From assembly GCA_017860295.1 (NCBI GenBank), contig JAFNAS010000001.1, positions 248,001 to 312,000 on the forward strand: a stretch of DNA of 64,000 bases. Reading direction: 5' to 3'. The position numbers were made by a program, and so were the translations under genes. The notes below the pieces were generated by a model that was not told the origin of the DNA, did no database searches, and was given only the letters and a program-made list of their open reading frames with translations. The first letter of the stretch is position 1; each line of letters opens with the position of its first letter. Below are positions 51,825-60,965 of the stretch, one piece after another. This DNA is from Bacteroidota bacterium. GTDB taxonomy: Bacteria > Bacteroidota > Bacteroidia > Bacteroidales > Paludibacteraceae.

Positions 51825-52394
51825 TTATTCATTCAACAAAACTTTATAATAGGGCAACAATTTGCACTCGTCTTTCAACGTGGAGATCACATGCCGGATA
51901 CGACGAGATGGCGAAAGCAATTCTTCGATATGCACCTGCCATACAATCCGACCCGTAGCTCCATCGCACACACTAAAAACAAGACTAAAGGTGTAAGTAC
52001 CAATACATCGCAACCACCAACCATTTAGCATACTTCGCGTATTTTTGCCAAGCAATGCCGGAAGTTCAACCTGTGTAGTAACAAGGCCATCCACTCCTAA
52101 TCTCTCGCACAACGTTCTACTTTCGAACCTCGGCTCATCGATATCGACTGCAGATATTCTCTCATTGGTTATCCGGCATGGCTGTATACCAACTCCCATT
52201 TTCTTCAAGTTATAGCTTAGTTTGCAATAGATTACACTTTGCAATAAATCGGAATAATAGCCCGATTCGTCTGCAAGTTCCACCGTATTTTCACTACAGG
52301 CATACTTGATCTCTACCGGTTTTATTGCAATAACTGCATGGTTGCTAACCAGAACCGAAGCATCTGGAGAGTGATATTTATGATATTTAAGCAT
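51825..52394 (-). CDS. protein of unknown function
   Basis: A 189-aa protein with no signal peptide visible from this start. It contains ERLGVDGLVTTQVELPAL, then a hydrophobic/aromatic strand (LRCIGTYTFSLVFSVCD) and GRIVWQVHIEELLSP. The 'GxDGLVTTQV' plus 'TGRIVWQ' layout recalls the general fold of GNA1162/LpoB-like proteins that sense or assemble envelope structures, but the similarity is weak and I do not assign it. It is on the same strand as the PrcB-like lipoprotein, 54 bp before it, so the two may be co-expressed. Confidence 0.55.
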   Translation of the reverse strand: MLKYHKYHSPDASVLVSNHAVIAIKPVEIKYACSENTVELADESGYYSDLLQSVIYCKLSYNLKKMGVGIQPCRITNERISAVDIDEPRFESRTLCERLGVDGLVTTQVELPALLGKNTRSMLNGWWLRCIGTYTFSLVFSVCDGATGRIVWQVHIEELLSPSRRIRHVISTLKDECKLLPYYKVLLNE

Positions 52395-52782
52395 GACCTA
52401 AATCATTTAAAGATTACGAATAGAAATGCTTCTATATATTTGCTAAAATGAATATCAACACCTTGTAATTATCTATAAACAAACTAGATTAGTTAAAATA
52501 TACTCTATAGAAACAAACAACATGCTCCTTAAAAAAATCCTCTTTTTCTGTGCTTCTATTCCCAATTCCATGTTTTTCACCGTACATAGCCTTTTATAGT
52601 TGTTGCTCTAAATACAAGAAAAATAGGGAAGATCACCTTGTCCATAATTCATAGAATAAAATTGAAATTAGAAATTATATGCACAGAAATCATCTCTTAA
52701 TAGATTATTGAATAATAAATCATGAAACAAAGATGAATCTTCCCTTTTGCAATTATTCATCAAGCTCTTATACTAAATTATA
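52395..52782. other. 388-bp AT-rich intergenic region
   Basis: Very AT-rich, no credible ORF on either strand, no clear terminator. It separates the unknown gene from the truncated Crp-like gene. Confidence 0.5.
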
Positions 52783-53310
52783 TTATTGAGATTCTATATG
52801 TAAAATATTAACCACATGCCGAAACCGATCCCGCTTAAGTAGTTGCGGTTTCTCTTTCAACAATTGCATTAACAGAGTCTCTTTCTTTACTTTTCGGAAT
52901 TGCCTCAACCATGTTTGAGTAGTATCTTTTTGCAATTCAAGTTGTTTCATCCACACACCATACAAATTGGATATAGTTGAAACATAAAAATACCATTTGA
53001 TTTTAGGAACCAAAAAGACACACGTATTCTCAAGAGAATAATATTGAACATGATATTTGGCAGGTAATATCTCTTTCTGTTCTGAATTTCCAAAAACATC
53101 CCCTTCCACTAACAAGAATACATCGATATCTTTACTTTTATCGATAAAAGAACATTTAATCATTCCCTTCTTTACTACATATATATATTCGTCATCTATT
53201 GGTATAATACTATGGGGAGGATAACTTCTCATAATTATCATATTCAAAAGCCGAAACCGAGTGACATTATCGGGCCAGTGCATATTTTCTAAAAAAGGAG
53301 GTCGTTTCAT
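52783..53310 (-). CDS. Crp/Fnr-like cyclic-nucleotide-binding protein, truncated in the HTH
   Basis: A 175-aa protein. Residues about 20-125 form the cNMP-binding beta-roll (IYVVKKGMIKCSFIDKSKDIDVFLLVEGDVFGNSE). A long dimer helix follows (about 130-155). The C-terminus KKETLLMQLLKEKPQLLKRD, then VVNILHIESQ, aligns with the ERYxxLLxxxPxLxxR and IASYLGITPE start of the Crp winged helix, but the stop comes before the recognition helix. Reading on past the stop gives only a few codons before another stop. It is therefore either a ligand-sensing protein without DNA binding or a decaying regulator. Low-GC surroundings. Confidence 0.65.
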   Translation of the reverse strand: MKRPPFLENMHWPDNVTRFRLLNMIIMRSYPPHSIIPIDDEYIYVVKKGMIKCSFIDKSKDIDVFLLVEGDVFGNSEQKEILPAKYHVQYYSLENTCVFLVPKIKWYFYVSTISNLYGVWMKQLELQKDTTQTWLRQFRKVKKETLLMQLLKEKPQLLKRDRFRHVVNILHIESQ

Positions 53311-53442
53311 GCCTATAATTTTATGTATCTCCAGTTCCTCTGAACAAGCAACTGCTTTCTTACTACTTTTCGTTATTGTTTATTTCATCCATTCCTTCAG
53401 AAGTCGGTCTATTATTTATATACTAACAAGTTACAGAAGGAA

Positions 53443-53520
53443 GGGGAAACTGTTTCACAACAGCTTTCCCTCTAAAATCTAAAGAGAAAAAATTACATAA
53501 CCGAAGAATATGGTTATGTA
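53443..53520 (-). terminator. paired-hairpin 3' element, copy 2, with terminator
   Basis: Hairpin A: GGGAAA-CTGTT/AACAG-C-TTTCCC with loop TCAC (53444-53470). Hairpin B: TACATAACC/GGTTATGTA (53494-53520) followed on the minus strand by AATTTTTTC, a classic Rho-independent terminator. It is downstream of the OmpA-family gene (stop at 53667). The gap 53521-53666 is AT-rich with no gene. Confidence 0.7.
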
Positions 53521-53666
53521 TACCAATTCGCATTGGTATGACGTGCAAATTTTAATATAATTTTTTATTCATAAAAAACTCCTAAATACTCATTAAAAGA
53601 GGTTGGCTCAATATTATTGTAAAACATGAACCTCAATGTCATAATACGCATGATAACCATCTTAAT

Positions 53667-56255
53667 TTAACGAGAAAAAGCCTTTTCTATCTTCATTACA
53701 ATCGGTCGGGTTTCTTTATAGGTATCAAAATGACCCACATACACTTTAAATGAAGATGCCTCTGATTCCAGAACAAAACACTGGAGTAATTTCGGCACAA
53801 AGTTTTCAAGTTTAGCGATCAAACGATTAGCATTGGAAAGCGTTGAAAAGACTCCCACCTGAATGCAGTAATAGCCTTCTATTTTTACAACAATGGGGTG
53901 AAGAGTATTCATCAGCTTCTTTGGCGATAGTGAGTTTGTTGTTTCCGCCATTTTATCTTGCGTGGCACTTTCAGAGCTCTCTTGACCCATCATTCTCGAA
54001 CTATCCATACTACTTAAACGCTCAGCCTTATTTACACTGGGACTGTTTCCATTTTCTATAGTATCTTCCTTGAAAAAACCTTGAGGAAATGCCGAGATGT
54101 CCACTAGTTCATTCTCTTTAAATTTGGTCCAATCAAATATTTTTTCTTTTATTGACTGAATAATAGCAGAATATCCTGCTATTCTCACTTCTGTTCGACG
54201 CGACAACCGGTATATTTCTGCACGATTAGATATCTGCCCCTCTAGTTTATTTGCATGTGCTTTACCATATCCTCTCCCCAAAATACGCTCCGCATAAATA
54301 CCTGCATTGACCATGTATTGTGCGGCACTATTGGCTCTTTGTTGCGACAACCAAAGATTATACGTATCACTTCCTCTACTATCGGTATACGATGCAACTT
54401 CCACGCGTACTAACGGATACTTCTTAAGCAAATTAACTATTCTATCTAATGATTTATAGGATTCCGATCGAATATTCCATTTATTAAAATCGTAGAAAAT
54501 GGTATCTAACACCCAGCTTACATCTTTACCCAGCTGATTCACATATAGAGGTTTAATCTCTTTATGATCCTCATTACCGTGAATAACGACAGGTTTGCTG
54601 AATTCATTTGTCGTACTATTTGCAAAGACCGTATCGTACGGATTTATTACCGACCGGATCACAACATCGGAGCCTTTTTCTACACGCAGCATATAGTGTC
54701 CCAGAGAATCGGCTTTTACAACGGTAACCTTTCCTGTAATCGTGTTATAGGCAAAAATGGTTGCTCGTTTTATAGGTGTTTGCGTAAGCTGATTGGTTAC
54801 AGAACCACTAATTGTTATTTTAGGCGTGTATTTAAACCCGTATATATTGTCAATTGACTGATTACGATCAGAGGTAAAATAACCGGAGACATTGTCTGGA
54901 TACTGTGCCCAACCATAATCGTCGGACGAAGAGTTGATCGGATAACTTAAATGCTCTATGGTTCCTGTGTTTTTAAGAGCATCGTTCAGCTTGATCCTAT
55001 AAATGTCGAACCCACCCAATCCCGGCATGTTATCGCTACTGAAATACAAAAAGTCATCTGCCGTGATATTTGGAAATATCTCATTACCGGTAGTATTCAA
55101 AATAGTTAATGGTTTGGGAGGAGTCCATTTCTTTGTTACACTATCCAGATAACTGTAGTACAAGTCATAATCAGTAAGGGCATCGTCAAGACTACTACTA
55201 AAAACCAACAAATTGCCTTTCCGATTTATTGCCGGATGAGTTGCTGTGACTCTCGAGTCCCAATTATTAAATTGAATTTTTTGTGCATTTTGTATACCTT
55301 GACCATCATATTCCCCCTGTTCCAAATGCAATCCTTTTCTATCTTCATTAGGTAGCGAGAAGTATGTTCGCTTATTTTTATCAATGGCTATTGAGGTGAA
55401 TTGGCTTCTTCCTCCATCCAGACTATTAATCGAAATAGCCTCAAGCGTATCTTGATTCATCGTATTTTGTTTATTAAAATAAACATACTTTGCTCTTTTG
55501 GTAACTCGCACATCCGACCCTTCATACACATTGGCCAAATGTCTTCTTTTTACACTATTTTTGTAAAATATTTTCCAAGCCGGCTTCTCTTTTATCAGAG
55601 TCTTTGTATCCGGATGTTGCTTATTGGTCTCAAGTTTATATAATACATTTTGTTGTACGGTAGCATCTTTTGCATCTTCAAGTGCCACACCACTAAATAC
55701 CAATATACTATCGACAAGCACCGGAGCAAAAACCCGATATCCGGCAATTGATTTCAGCGGCCATATTTTCCAACAATCGGAGTCTTTGATCATTTCATTC
55801 TTTAATAGTATATTGGTATAAGCACTTGCCTTTTTTTCATAGCCAGGGATGTCCTTCAACCATCTACTTGCCTCTTCCGGGTCACCGGCTCTGGCATATA
55901 GCTCGGAAATACGCAATTTCTCTTTTTCTGCAAATAAACTTTCCGTCCTTATTAGTGCGAACAATCTTTTATATGTTGCCAGACAATCAGCCAATTGACG
56001 AGATTTCCATTGTGAATCGGCCAATCGATGCAAAATATTGATAGATACATCCTTAGAAGATATCTGTTTAACATACTGTGAATAATATGTTGTAGCCAGT
56101 ACGTATTGCATTTTCTGATAGGCATTGTCCCCTTTTTTGATGATAGTAAGTTCTCTCCCATCCGTAATCTTTTCCTGACTTCGAACAGTACTATTGTGTG
56201 CAAATATTAACAGACTAAATAATACAACGACTATTTTCAATTTAGATATAAACAT
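53667..56255 (-). CDS. OmpA-family protein with TPR, PD40 propeller and C-terminal SPOR domain
   Basis: An 862-aa exported protein with a signal peptide (about residues 1-26). Domains in order: TPR-like helices (about 35-165), WD40/PD40 propeller (about 180-480, FPNITADDFLYFSSD, GLGGFDIYRI), a carboxypeptidase-regulatory-like fold (about 480-570), the OmpA C-terminal peptidoglycan-binding domain (about 585-705, VEVASYTDSRGSDTYNLWLS) and a SPOR domain at the end (about 795-860, YYCIQVGVFST). The first four match PorE-type proteins that tie the type IX secretion system to the cell wall. The added SPOR domain, which binds denuded glycan, is unusual. It follows the PorP gene by 89 bp. Confidence 0.88.
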   Translation of the reverse strand: MFISKLKIVVVLFSLLIFAHNSTVRSQEKITDGRELTIIKKGDNAYQKMQYVLATTYYSQYVKQISSKDVSINILHRLADSQWKSRQLADCLATYKRLFALIRTESLFAEKEKLRISELYARAGDPEEASRWLKDIPGYEKKASAYTNILLKNEMIKDSDCWKIWPLKSIAGYRVFAPVLVDSILVFSGVALEDAKDATVQQNVLYKLETNKQHPDTKTLIKEKPAWKIFYKNSVKRRHLANVYEGSDVRVTKRAKYVYFNKQNTMNQDTLEAISINSLDGGRSQFTSIAIDKNKRTYFSLPNEDRKGLHLEQGEYDGQGIQNAQKIQFNNWDSRVTATHPAINRKGNLLVFSSSLDDALTDYDLYYSYLDSVTKKWTPPKPLTILNTTGNEIFPNITADDFLYFSSDNMPGLGGFDIYRIKLNDALKNTGTIEHLSYPINSSSDDYGWAQYPDNVSGYFTSDRNQSIDNIYGFKYTPKITISGSVTNQLTQTPIKRATIFAYNTITGKVTVVKADSLGHYMLRVEKGSDVVIRSVINPYDTVFANSTTNEFSKPVVIHGNEDHKEIKPLYVNQLGKDVSWVLDTIFYDFNKWNIRSESYKSLDRIVNLLKKYPLVRVEVASYTDSRGSDTYNLWLSQQRANSAAQYMVNAGIYAERILGRGYGKAHANKLEGQISNRAEIYRLSRRTEVRIAGYSAIIQSIKEKIFDWTKFKENELVDISAFPQGFFKEDTIENGNSPSVNKAERLSSMDSSRMMGQESSESATQDKMAETTNSLSPKKLMNTLHPIVVKIEGYYCIQVGVFSTLSNANRLIAKLENFVPKLLQCFVLESEASSFKVYVGHFDTYKETRPIVMKIEKAFSR

Positions 56256-56344
56256 CGGTTGATGATTTCCTATACAAGCATTATATGTTTTTCACAGTAA
56301 TATTTCTATTATCCAAGTTTCTTACCCTACATCGTACCCTATTG

Positions 56345-57310
56345 TCAGTCTTTCGAAGACTGACAATGAAAGCAGTTTTTATTGGGAATTTCTATTCGCA
56401 ACATCAATTCATGCGTTCCCCGGTTATAGCCAGCAAAATCGGAAAGCGTGTAATCATACGAATATCCGATACGTAGTTGTGTGGTGATTTGAAATTCCAC
56501 CAAGCCGACTAAAGCATCTTCTGTTCTATAACTTAAACCAATTCCCCACATATCATTAAACCAACAAATGGTATTAAAATCACATTGTACCGAAGATCCT
56601 TTTGTGGCTTTCACCATCATCGAAGGTTTGAGCTTCGTCGTTTCATTCAGTTGAAAACTATAGCCTCCTGTCAGAAAATAGTGGTTATTGGCACCCAAAT
56701 TAGTCTGACTCAACGAATTTTGCACGTCAATTTTAGTACGTAACAAAGCTGGAACCGAAAGCCCCACGTACCAATGTTGAGTTGCAAACAAAACGCCAAA
56801 ACCCGCAGTAGGAAGCCAGCCGTTTATATTCGACTGAAACATAGGATCGTCCGGGGTATACGTATTGGATTCAAAATAATCGGCTCTATAGTTCAGAACG
56901 CCTCCGCTTACTCCAAATGCCAGATATGACTCCTCGAACGGTATATGATACGAATAAAAGGCTTGCAGACCGGATGTTTTTTCTATACCCAACCGGTCGC
57001 TATAAATCTCCAACCCATACCCCACATTACTCTGATCGGCTCTTCTGTCCCATGAGACAGATGCTGTCTTAGGCGCCCCTTTCAAGCCCATCCATTGGTT
57101 ACGATAAAGCGCTGTAATATTATCTAACGCCCGGCTTCCGGCATATGCCGGATTAATCTGCAACAGATTAAACATATATTGAGAATACATTGGTTCTTGT
57201 TGCGCCGATACGTCGGACAACGACACACAACACAAAATAATTATTAATAAAACATTCCAATAAAACTGTTTTTGTTTCAGAGGTCTATTGTTTGTATTCG
57301 TATCGTTCAT
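56345..57310 (-). CDS. PorP/SprF-family type IX secretion membrane protein
   Basis: A 321-aa outer-membrane barrel. After an unusual 17-residue polar leader comes the hydrophobic signal (FYWNVLLIIILCCVSLSDVSAQ), then the family hallmark QQEPMYSQYMFNLLQINPAYAGSR and YRNQWMGLKGAP. The C-terminus (LRIGYSYDYTLSDFAGYNRGTHELMLR) is typical. PorP/SprF proteins are needed for export or surface docking of type B-CTD proteins, and such pairs are usually adjacent. Here the type B protein is 35 bp upstream and the OmpA partner 89 bp downstream, so the three form one unit. Confidence 0.93.
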   Translation of the reverse strand: MNDTNTNNRPLKQKQFYWNVLLIIILCCVSLSDVSAQQEPMYSQYMFNLLQINPAYAGSRALDNITALYRNQWMGLKGAPKTASVSWDRRADQSNVGYGLEIYSDRLGIEKTSGLQAFYSYHIPFEESYLAFGVSGGVLNYRADYFESNTYTPDDPMFQSNINGWLPTAGFGVLFATQHWYVGLSVPALLRTKIDVQNSLSQTNLGANNHYFLTGGYSFQLNETTKLKPSMMVKATKGSSVQCDFNTICWFNDMWGIGLSYRTEDALVGLVEFQITTQLRIGYSYDYTLSDFAGYNRGTHELMLRIEIPNKNCFHCQSSKD

Positions 57311-57345
57311 CAGTCTGATCTCTATGTTAATGCTACTTTATAAAC

Positions 57346-59289
57346 TTATCGCCTCAAGGTGACAAATCCCGAATATTTATTTACCGCACCTGTTTTTTGA
57401 TGTGTCGTTTCTATAATGTAATAATAGGTACCATTAAGCAAATCACTACCCAGCAAATTACCGGTTCCTTTCCCATCCCAGTCGTTCATGTAACTATTAT
57501 TTTTGTACACTCTTACTCCCCAACGGTTAAACACCTCGATTTTCAGTGTCACCTCGTCAGAATGAGGAATAAAGAACGTATCGTTTATTCCATCTTTATT
57601 GGGGGAGAATGCATCCGGAACAACAATATCTACTTTCGGAATAGTGGTCACCGTAGGACGTGGCGTGTCAGCACTTTGAGTATTGGTATCGTCGTCGGTC
57701 AGTATATTGCTTACCGAACCCACCAATGAAGAGATTCCTTCGAAAGCGGCCTGATTGTAGACCTCTCCTACATAGTCGTGCGGAGACACTCTCAGTGTAA
57801 TCGTCACCGAATCTTTGCTATTGGGTGCCAATGTGCTTTCATCTATCAACAAATCGGTATGGTTCAATCCGTCATACAATCCATTGCTTTTCAAATTGCC
57901 CGTAGCCAAAATACCTGTAACCGTAAAGGTTATAGGGCTGACAAACACTTTACTCAAATCGTCCTCAACAAGCACCTTATGCATCTCTACCGACTGTAGA
58001 TTGGAGAGTATGATATTGTAATTCCAAACAAAAGTGCCGTCGGCCTGCAATACAGGAACAGTAGAATGTTTGTTTACCAACACATATCCAGACAACTGCG
58101 TAATCGTAATCCTCACTTTAGCCGAGACTACATCGCCATATTCGTCGGATAAGGTATAAGTCAAGCTGTCGGATCCAAAATACCGGCTGTCGGGTCGGTA
58201 TTCGAACCGACCATTCGACTGCATGGTAATCGTTCCGTGCAAAGGATTGGCAGTGACTGCCCAAACAACAGTTCCTCCGTTAATGGTATCGTTCGCTGCC
58301 ACCGTACCTTCGTAAGTATTACCCTGTATCATGGTAACCGTATCGGCAATGGCAACCAGATGAGAGATGACTGTGGAGAGTGTAAATATACCGAATCCGG
58401 TTATTTTTGCAGTCACATTCCCTTTGGTGGAGTTGCCTGTAGTAGCCACATTCCCTTCATTAATCCATTGTGAACCATCCCAACGCACAATCTGCACTCT
58501 CAACAAATCGGTAGTCATCAGGTCGCTGGTTTTATCGGCATCCCACGTCAGGGTAAGTGATGGAAATGTAGTTCCTGACGAACGATTGACGATCCAGTAC
58601 TCTTTGTTATTGACCCGACCTACCCCGGTTCCTTTCTTGGTAATATCAAATCCGTCGGAAGCCGGACTCTTATGGATATAGCGTGCCGAAAAAACAGCTG
58701 AAGAATCAGTCTGTGCCGAAATAGATGCCGGACGGCAATAGCCGTCATTCCCTATCGGGAAGGTAAATTCCGTGTTCCCCTTTTTACTTACAAACCCATC
58801 TACATGACAAACATCGGAGGCATTTATCCATGAGGCAGACAAACCCATCTGCACCGAGTTCATCTCCGTTTGTGGGGTAGTTTGTACCGAATAAATGATA
58901 CCGTTATCAAAGTCGGCTTCATTATCAACTTCGATATTTTGCTGCAATTTGAAAGCTGGTGCCGAGAACCACACCCTGTAAAAACGGGTAGTACCGCCAC
59001 CTGACAGCGTTTTATCCGATGTGCCGTCGAAACGGCTCAACCCCGGTTGCAAAGCTAGTTGGGTAGTATAATCCACACTGCCGTCGTTCCGGAAATTGCC
59101 GGTATACCACACCGTACCGTTGTTTACTAATACCCCTGTCGAAGTATTGATAAAGTCGAAACCTGTCTGTTTCAGCGTAGATGGATGCACCCAGTTGTTG
59201 CCCACGTTATAGTCGGACTGCTGTGCACTCATCACCATCGACACACAGGCATGTAGCAAACATACCAGATATATTTTAAAGGTTTTCAA
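57346..59289 (-). CDS. T9SS type B sorting-domain (CHU_C) surface protein with cadherin-like Ig domain
   Basis: A 647-aa exported protein with a signal peptide (about residues 1-22, MSAQQ). The mid-region holds a Big_9/cadherin-like domain (about 312-398, NPLHGTITMQSNGRFEYRPD), followed by a DUF11-like region (about 405-520, LVNKHS...VEDDLSKVF). The C-terminal CHU_C domain (about 560-647) has DAFSPNKDGINDTFFIP, IEVFNRWGVRVYKN and DLLNGTYYYIIE, the type B signal for the type IX secretion system. The protein is probably displayed on the surface with the help of the adjacent PorP/SprF protein. The cargo function is unknown, possibly adhesion. Confidence 0.9.
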   Translation of the reverse strand: MKTFKIYLVCLLHACVSMVMSAQQSDYNVGNNWVHPSTLKQTGFDFINTSTGVLVNNGTVWYTGNFRNDGSVDYTTQLALQPGLSRFDGTSDKTLSGGGTTRFYRVWFSAPAFKLQQNIEVDNEADFDNGIIYSVQTTPQTEMNSVQMGLSASWINASDVCHVDGFVSKKGNTEFTFPIGNDGYCRPASISAQTDSSAVFSARYIHKSPASDGFDITKKGTGVGRVNNKEYWIVNRSSGTTFPSLTLTWDADKTSDLMTTDLLRVQIVRWDGSQWINEGNVATTGNSTKGNVTAKITGFGIFTLSTVISHLVAIADTVTMIQGNTYEGTVAANDTINGGTVVWAVTANPLHGTITMQSNGRFEYRPDSRYFGSDSLTYTLSDEYGDVVSAKVRITITQLSGYVLVNKHSTVPVLQADGTFVWNYNIILSNLQSVEMHKVLVEDDLSKVFVSPITFTVTGILATGNLKSNGLYDGLNHTDLLIDESTLAPNSKDSVTITLRVSPHDYVGEVYNQAAFEGISSLVGSVSNILTDDDTNTQSADTPRPTVTTIPKVDIVVPDAFSPNKDGINDTFFIPHSDEVTLKIEVFNRWGVRVYKNNSYMNDWDGKGTGNLLGSDLLNGTYYYIIETTHQKTGAVNKYSGFVTLRR

Positions 59290-59506
59290 TATACAAGTAT
59301 TTCAAATTTCATTTATTTCCAACCATTCCTTTACTTAATCCGTCTTAACTTTTTACTACATGCTCCATTTGATATATAGTTTTATACCTACGGTACTTTA
59401 TTCTTTCCGAAATACAGAACTTAACAACCCAGCTACTCAAGGGGTTTTCGTCTGTACTCGCATCTTTTTTTTCGTTACCAGAAAACTCGTTCACTCGTCG
59501 ACTGTT

Positions 59507-59690
59507 TTTTCACCATAAAGAGCGCCAAGGGTTGTACAAAGAATAGTTATAGCTGTTATCTTTATCTATACCTTGTTTTCCGACAATTATTAGCTAATTC
59601 GGCGGCTCAAGCAGACGGCGATCAAACGCCTCATCATCCTCTCCTCGCCTTTCAGATTCAATTCTCTTCCCTGCGGAGGGGTTATGGGAG
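59507..59690 (+). repeat. composite intergenic repeat, copy 1
   Basis: Starts with CACCATAAAG...GTACAAAG (59511-59541) and ends with GCTCAAGCAGACGGC (59605-59619) and a CTCTTCCCTGCGGAGGGG palindrome-like tail. It shares landmarks in the same order with 61757-61960. The rest of the 59290-59739 gap has no gene. Confidence 0.55.
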
Positions 59691-59739
59691 CTTTTCTTTG
59701 CTTCCTTGAGGAGAGAGGTCGGAGCGTAAAGTTTACATT

Positions 59740-60789
59740 TTATTGACCAAGTACATAGTCGAGTACCGTCTGGTTTATCTTTCGGCTCTCTCTTCGTTGC
59801 AGTATATTCAAATATTCGCCGGTACCTCTGGCTACACACGTTATAGGATCATCTGCATACGAAACAGGCAGACCTATTTTACCAGACAGCAGTTTGTCAA
59901 ACCCCCGCACCAACGAACCTCCGCCTGCCAAAAACACACCGTTGCTTATCAGATCGGCACATAATTCGGCAGGTGTTGCTCCCAGTATGCTTTTTACAAC
60001 ATCAACAATAGCCATGGCTGGAACCAACAAAACAGTACGAAGCTCTTCCGAGCCTATCGATACCGTTTTGGGTAACCCCGTATCGTTGTCACGGCCTCTG
60101 ACCTCCATCACCAGTTCATCATCCAAAGGAAATACCGAACCGACGGCCAACTTCACACCTTCGGCCGTATTTTCTCCTATTATGAGGTTATGGCAAACCT
60201 TAAACATCCGTATTATGGCTTCATCCATAGTATCGCCTGCAATAGGTATCGACTCGCCCACCACAATGCCTCCTATCGACAACACGGCTATCTCGGTAGT
60301 ACCACCACCGATATCCACAATAAGACTGGCAGTAGATTCCAGAATGGGCAACCCAGCTCCAATAGCCGCAGCCACCGGTTCGTCCAGCAGATAAACCTCC
60401 GTTGCTCCTGCCATTTTACAGGTTTCTTTCACCGCGTTACGTTCCACCTCGGTGCAGTTATAAGGAATGCCTACCACTAATTTCAATCCTTTGATTTTCG
60501 ACCGGCTGGTTACTTGTCGTATAAGATAACAGAGCATCATCAGCGTAGCTTCCATATCTATAATCACCCCTTTGCGGATAGGACGTTGCGATATCAGATG
60601 CCCCGGTGTTTTTCCTATCATCGCCTTGGCTTTTGCCCCAAAGAAATACATAATGTTACTATTATTTTTTGTCTCCCCGACAACAATCACCGACGGTTCC
60701 TGAATCTGAATCCCCTTTTTGTGAACATAAACAATCACAGACGATGTACCCAGATCGATTCCTATGCTTTTGGATGATATTTTAAACAT
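59740..60789 (-). CDS. mreB: rod shape-determining protein MreB, orphan copy
   Basis: A 349-aa bacterial actin. Phosphate 1 is GIDLGTSSVIVYV (near residue 9), then EPSVIVVGETK, phosphate 2 is LIVDIGGGTTEIAVLSIGG (about residues 156-175), and adenosine binding is GVFLAGGGSLVRG (about 291-303). VYLLDEPVAAAIGAGLPI is the conserved hinge. MreB filaments guide peptidoglycan synthesis. Bacteroidales normally have mreB followed by mreC, mreD, pbp2 and rodA; none is here. Instead a surface-protein gene lies downstream and ompH upstream, so this is probably a second, isolated copy. Confidence 0.93.
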   Translation of the reverse strand: MFKISSKSIGIDLGTSSVIVYVHKKGIQIQEPSVIVVGETKNNSNIMYFFGAKAKAMIGKTPGHLISQRPIRKGVIIDMEATLMMLCYLIRQVTSRSKIKGLKLVVGIPYNCTEVERNAVKETCKMAGATEVYLLDEPVAAAIGAGLPILESTASLIVDIGGGTTEIAVLSIGGIVVGESIPIAGDTMDEAIIRMFKVCHNLIIGENTAEGVKLAVGSVFPLDDELVMEVRGRDNDTGLPKTVSIGSEELRTVLLVPAMAIVDVVKSILGATPAELCADLISNGVFLAGGGSLVRGFDKLLSGKIGLPVSYADDPITCVARGTGEYLNILQRRESRKINQTVLDYVLGQ

Positions 60790-60868
60790 ATATTTATGTG
60801 TTTCTTGGCGTGCATTGTATCTTCCTCTTGTTTACTGCAAATTGACTAACTATCTAACATCACTATTT

Positions 60869-60960
60869 GTTTTACCACAAAGATCCCTAAAGCTTTCACT
60901 AAGTATCACAAAGGATATCTATTACTGATTAAGGGTTGAATGTTACCCGATAAGGGCTGA
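60869..60960 (+). repeat. composite intergenic repeat, partial copy 2
   Basis: ACCACAAAGATCCC, then TATCACAAAGG (60873-60914), then GGGCTGAAGACATTACT. It matches the first half of the copy at 61757-61960, in the gap between ompH and mreB. Confidence 0.5.
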
Positions 60961-60965
60961 AGACA

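Noticed and set aside
59594-59839. 81-residue frame overlapping the mreB 3' end
   Set aside because: Shadow frame on the same strand, low complexity, running into an intergenic repeat; no start context.
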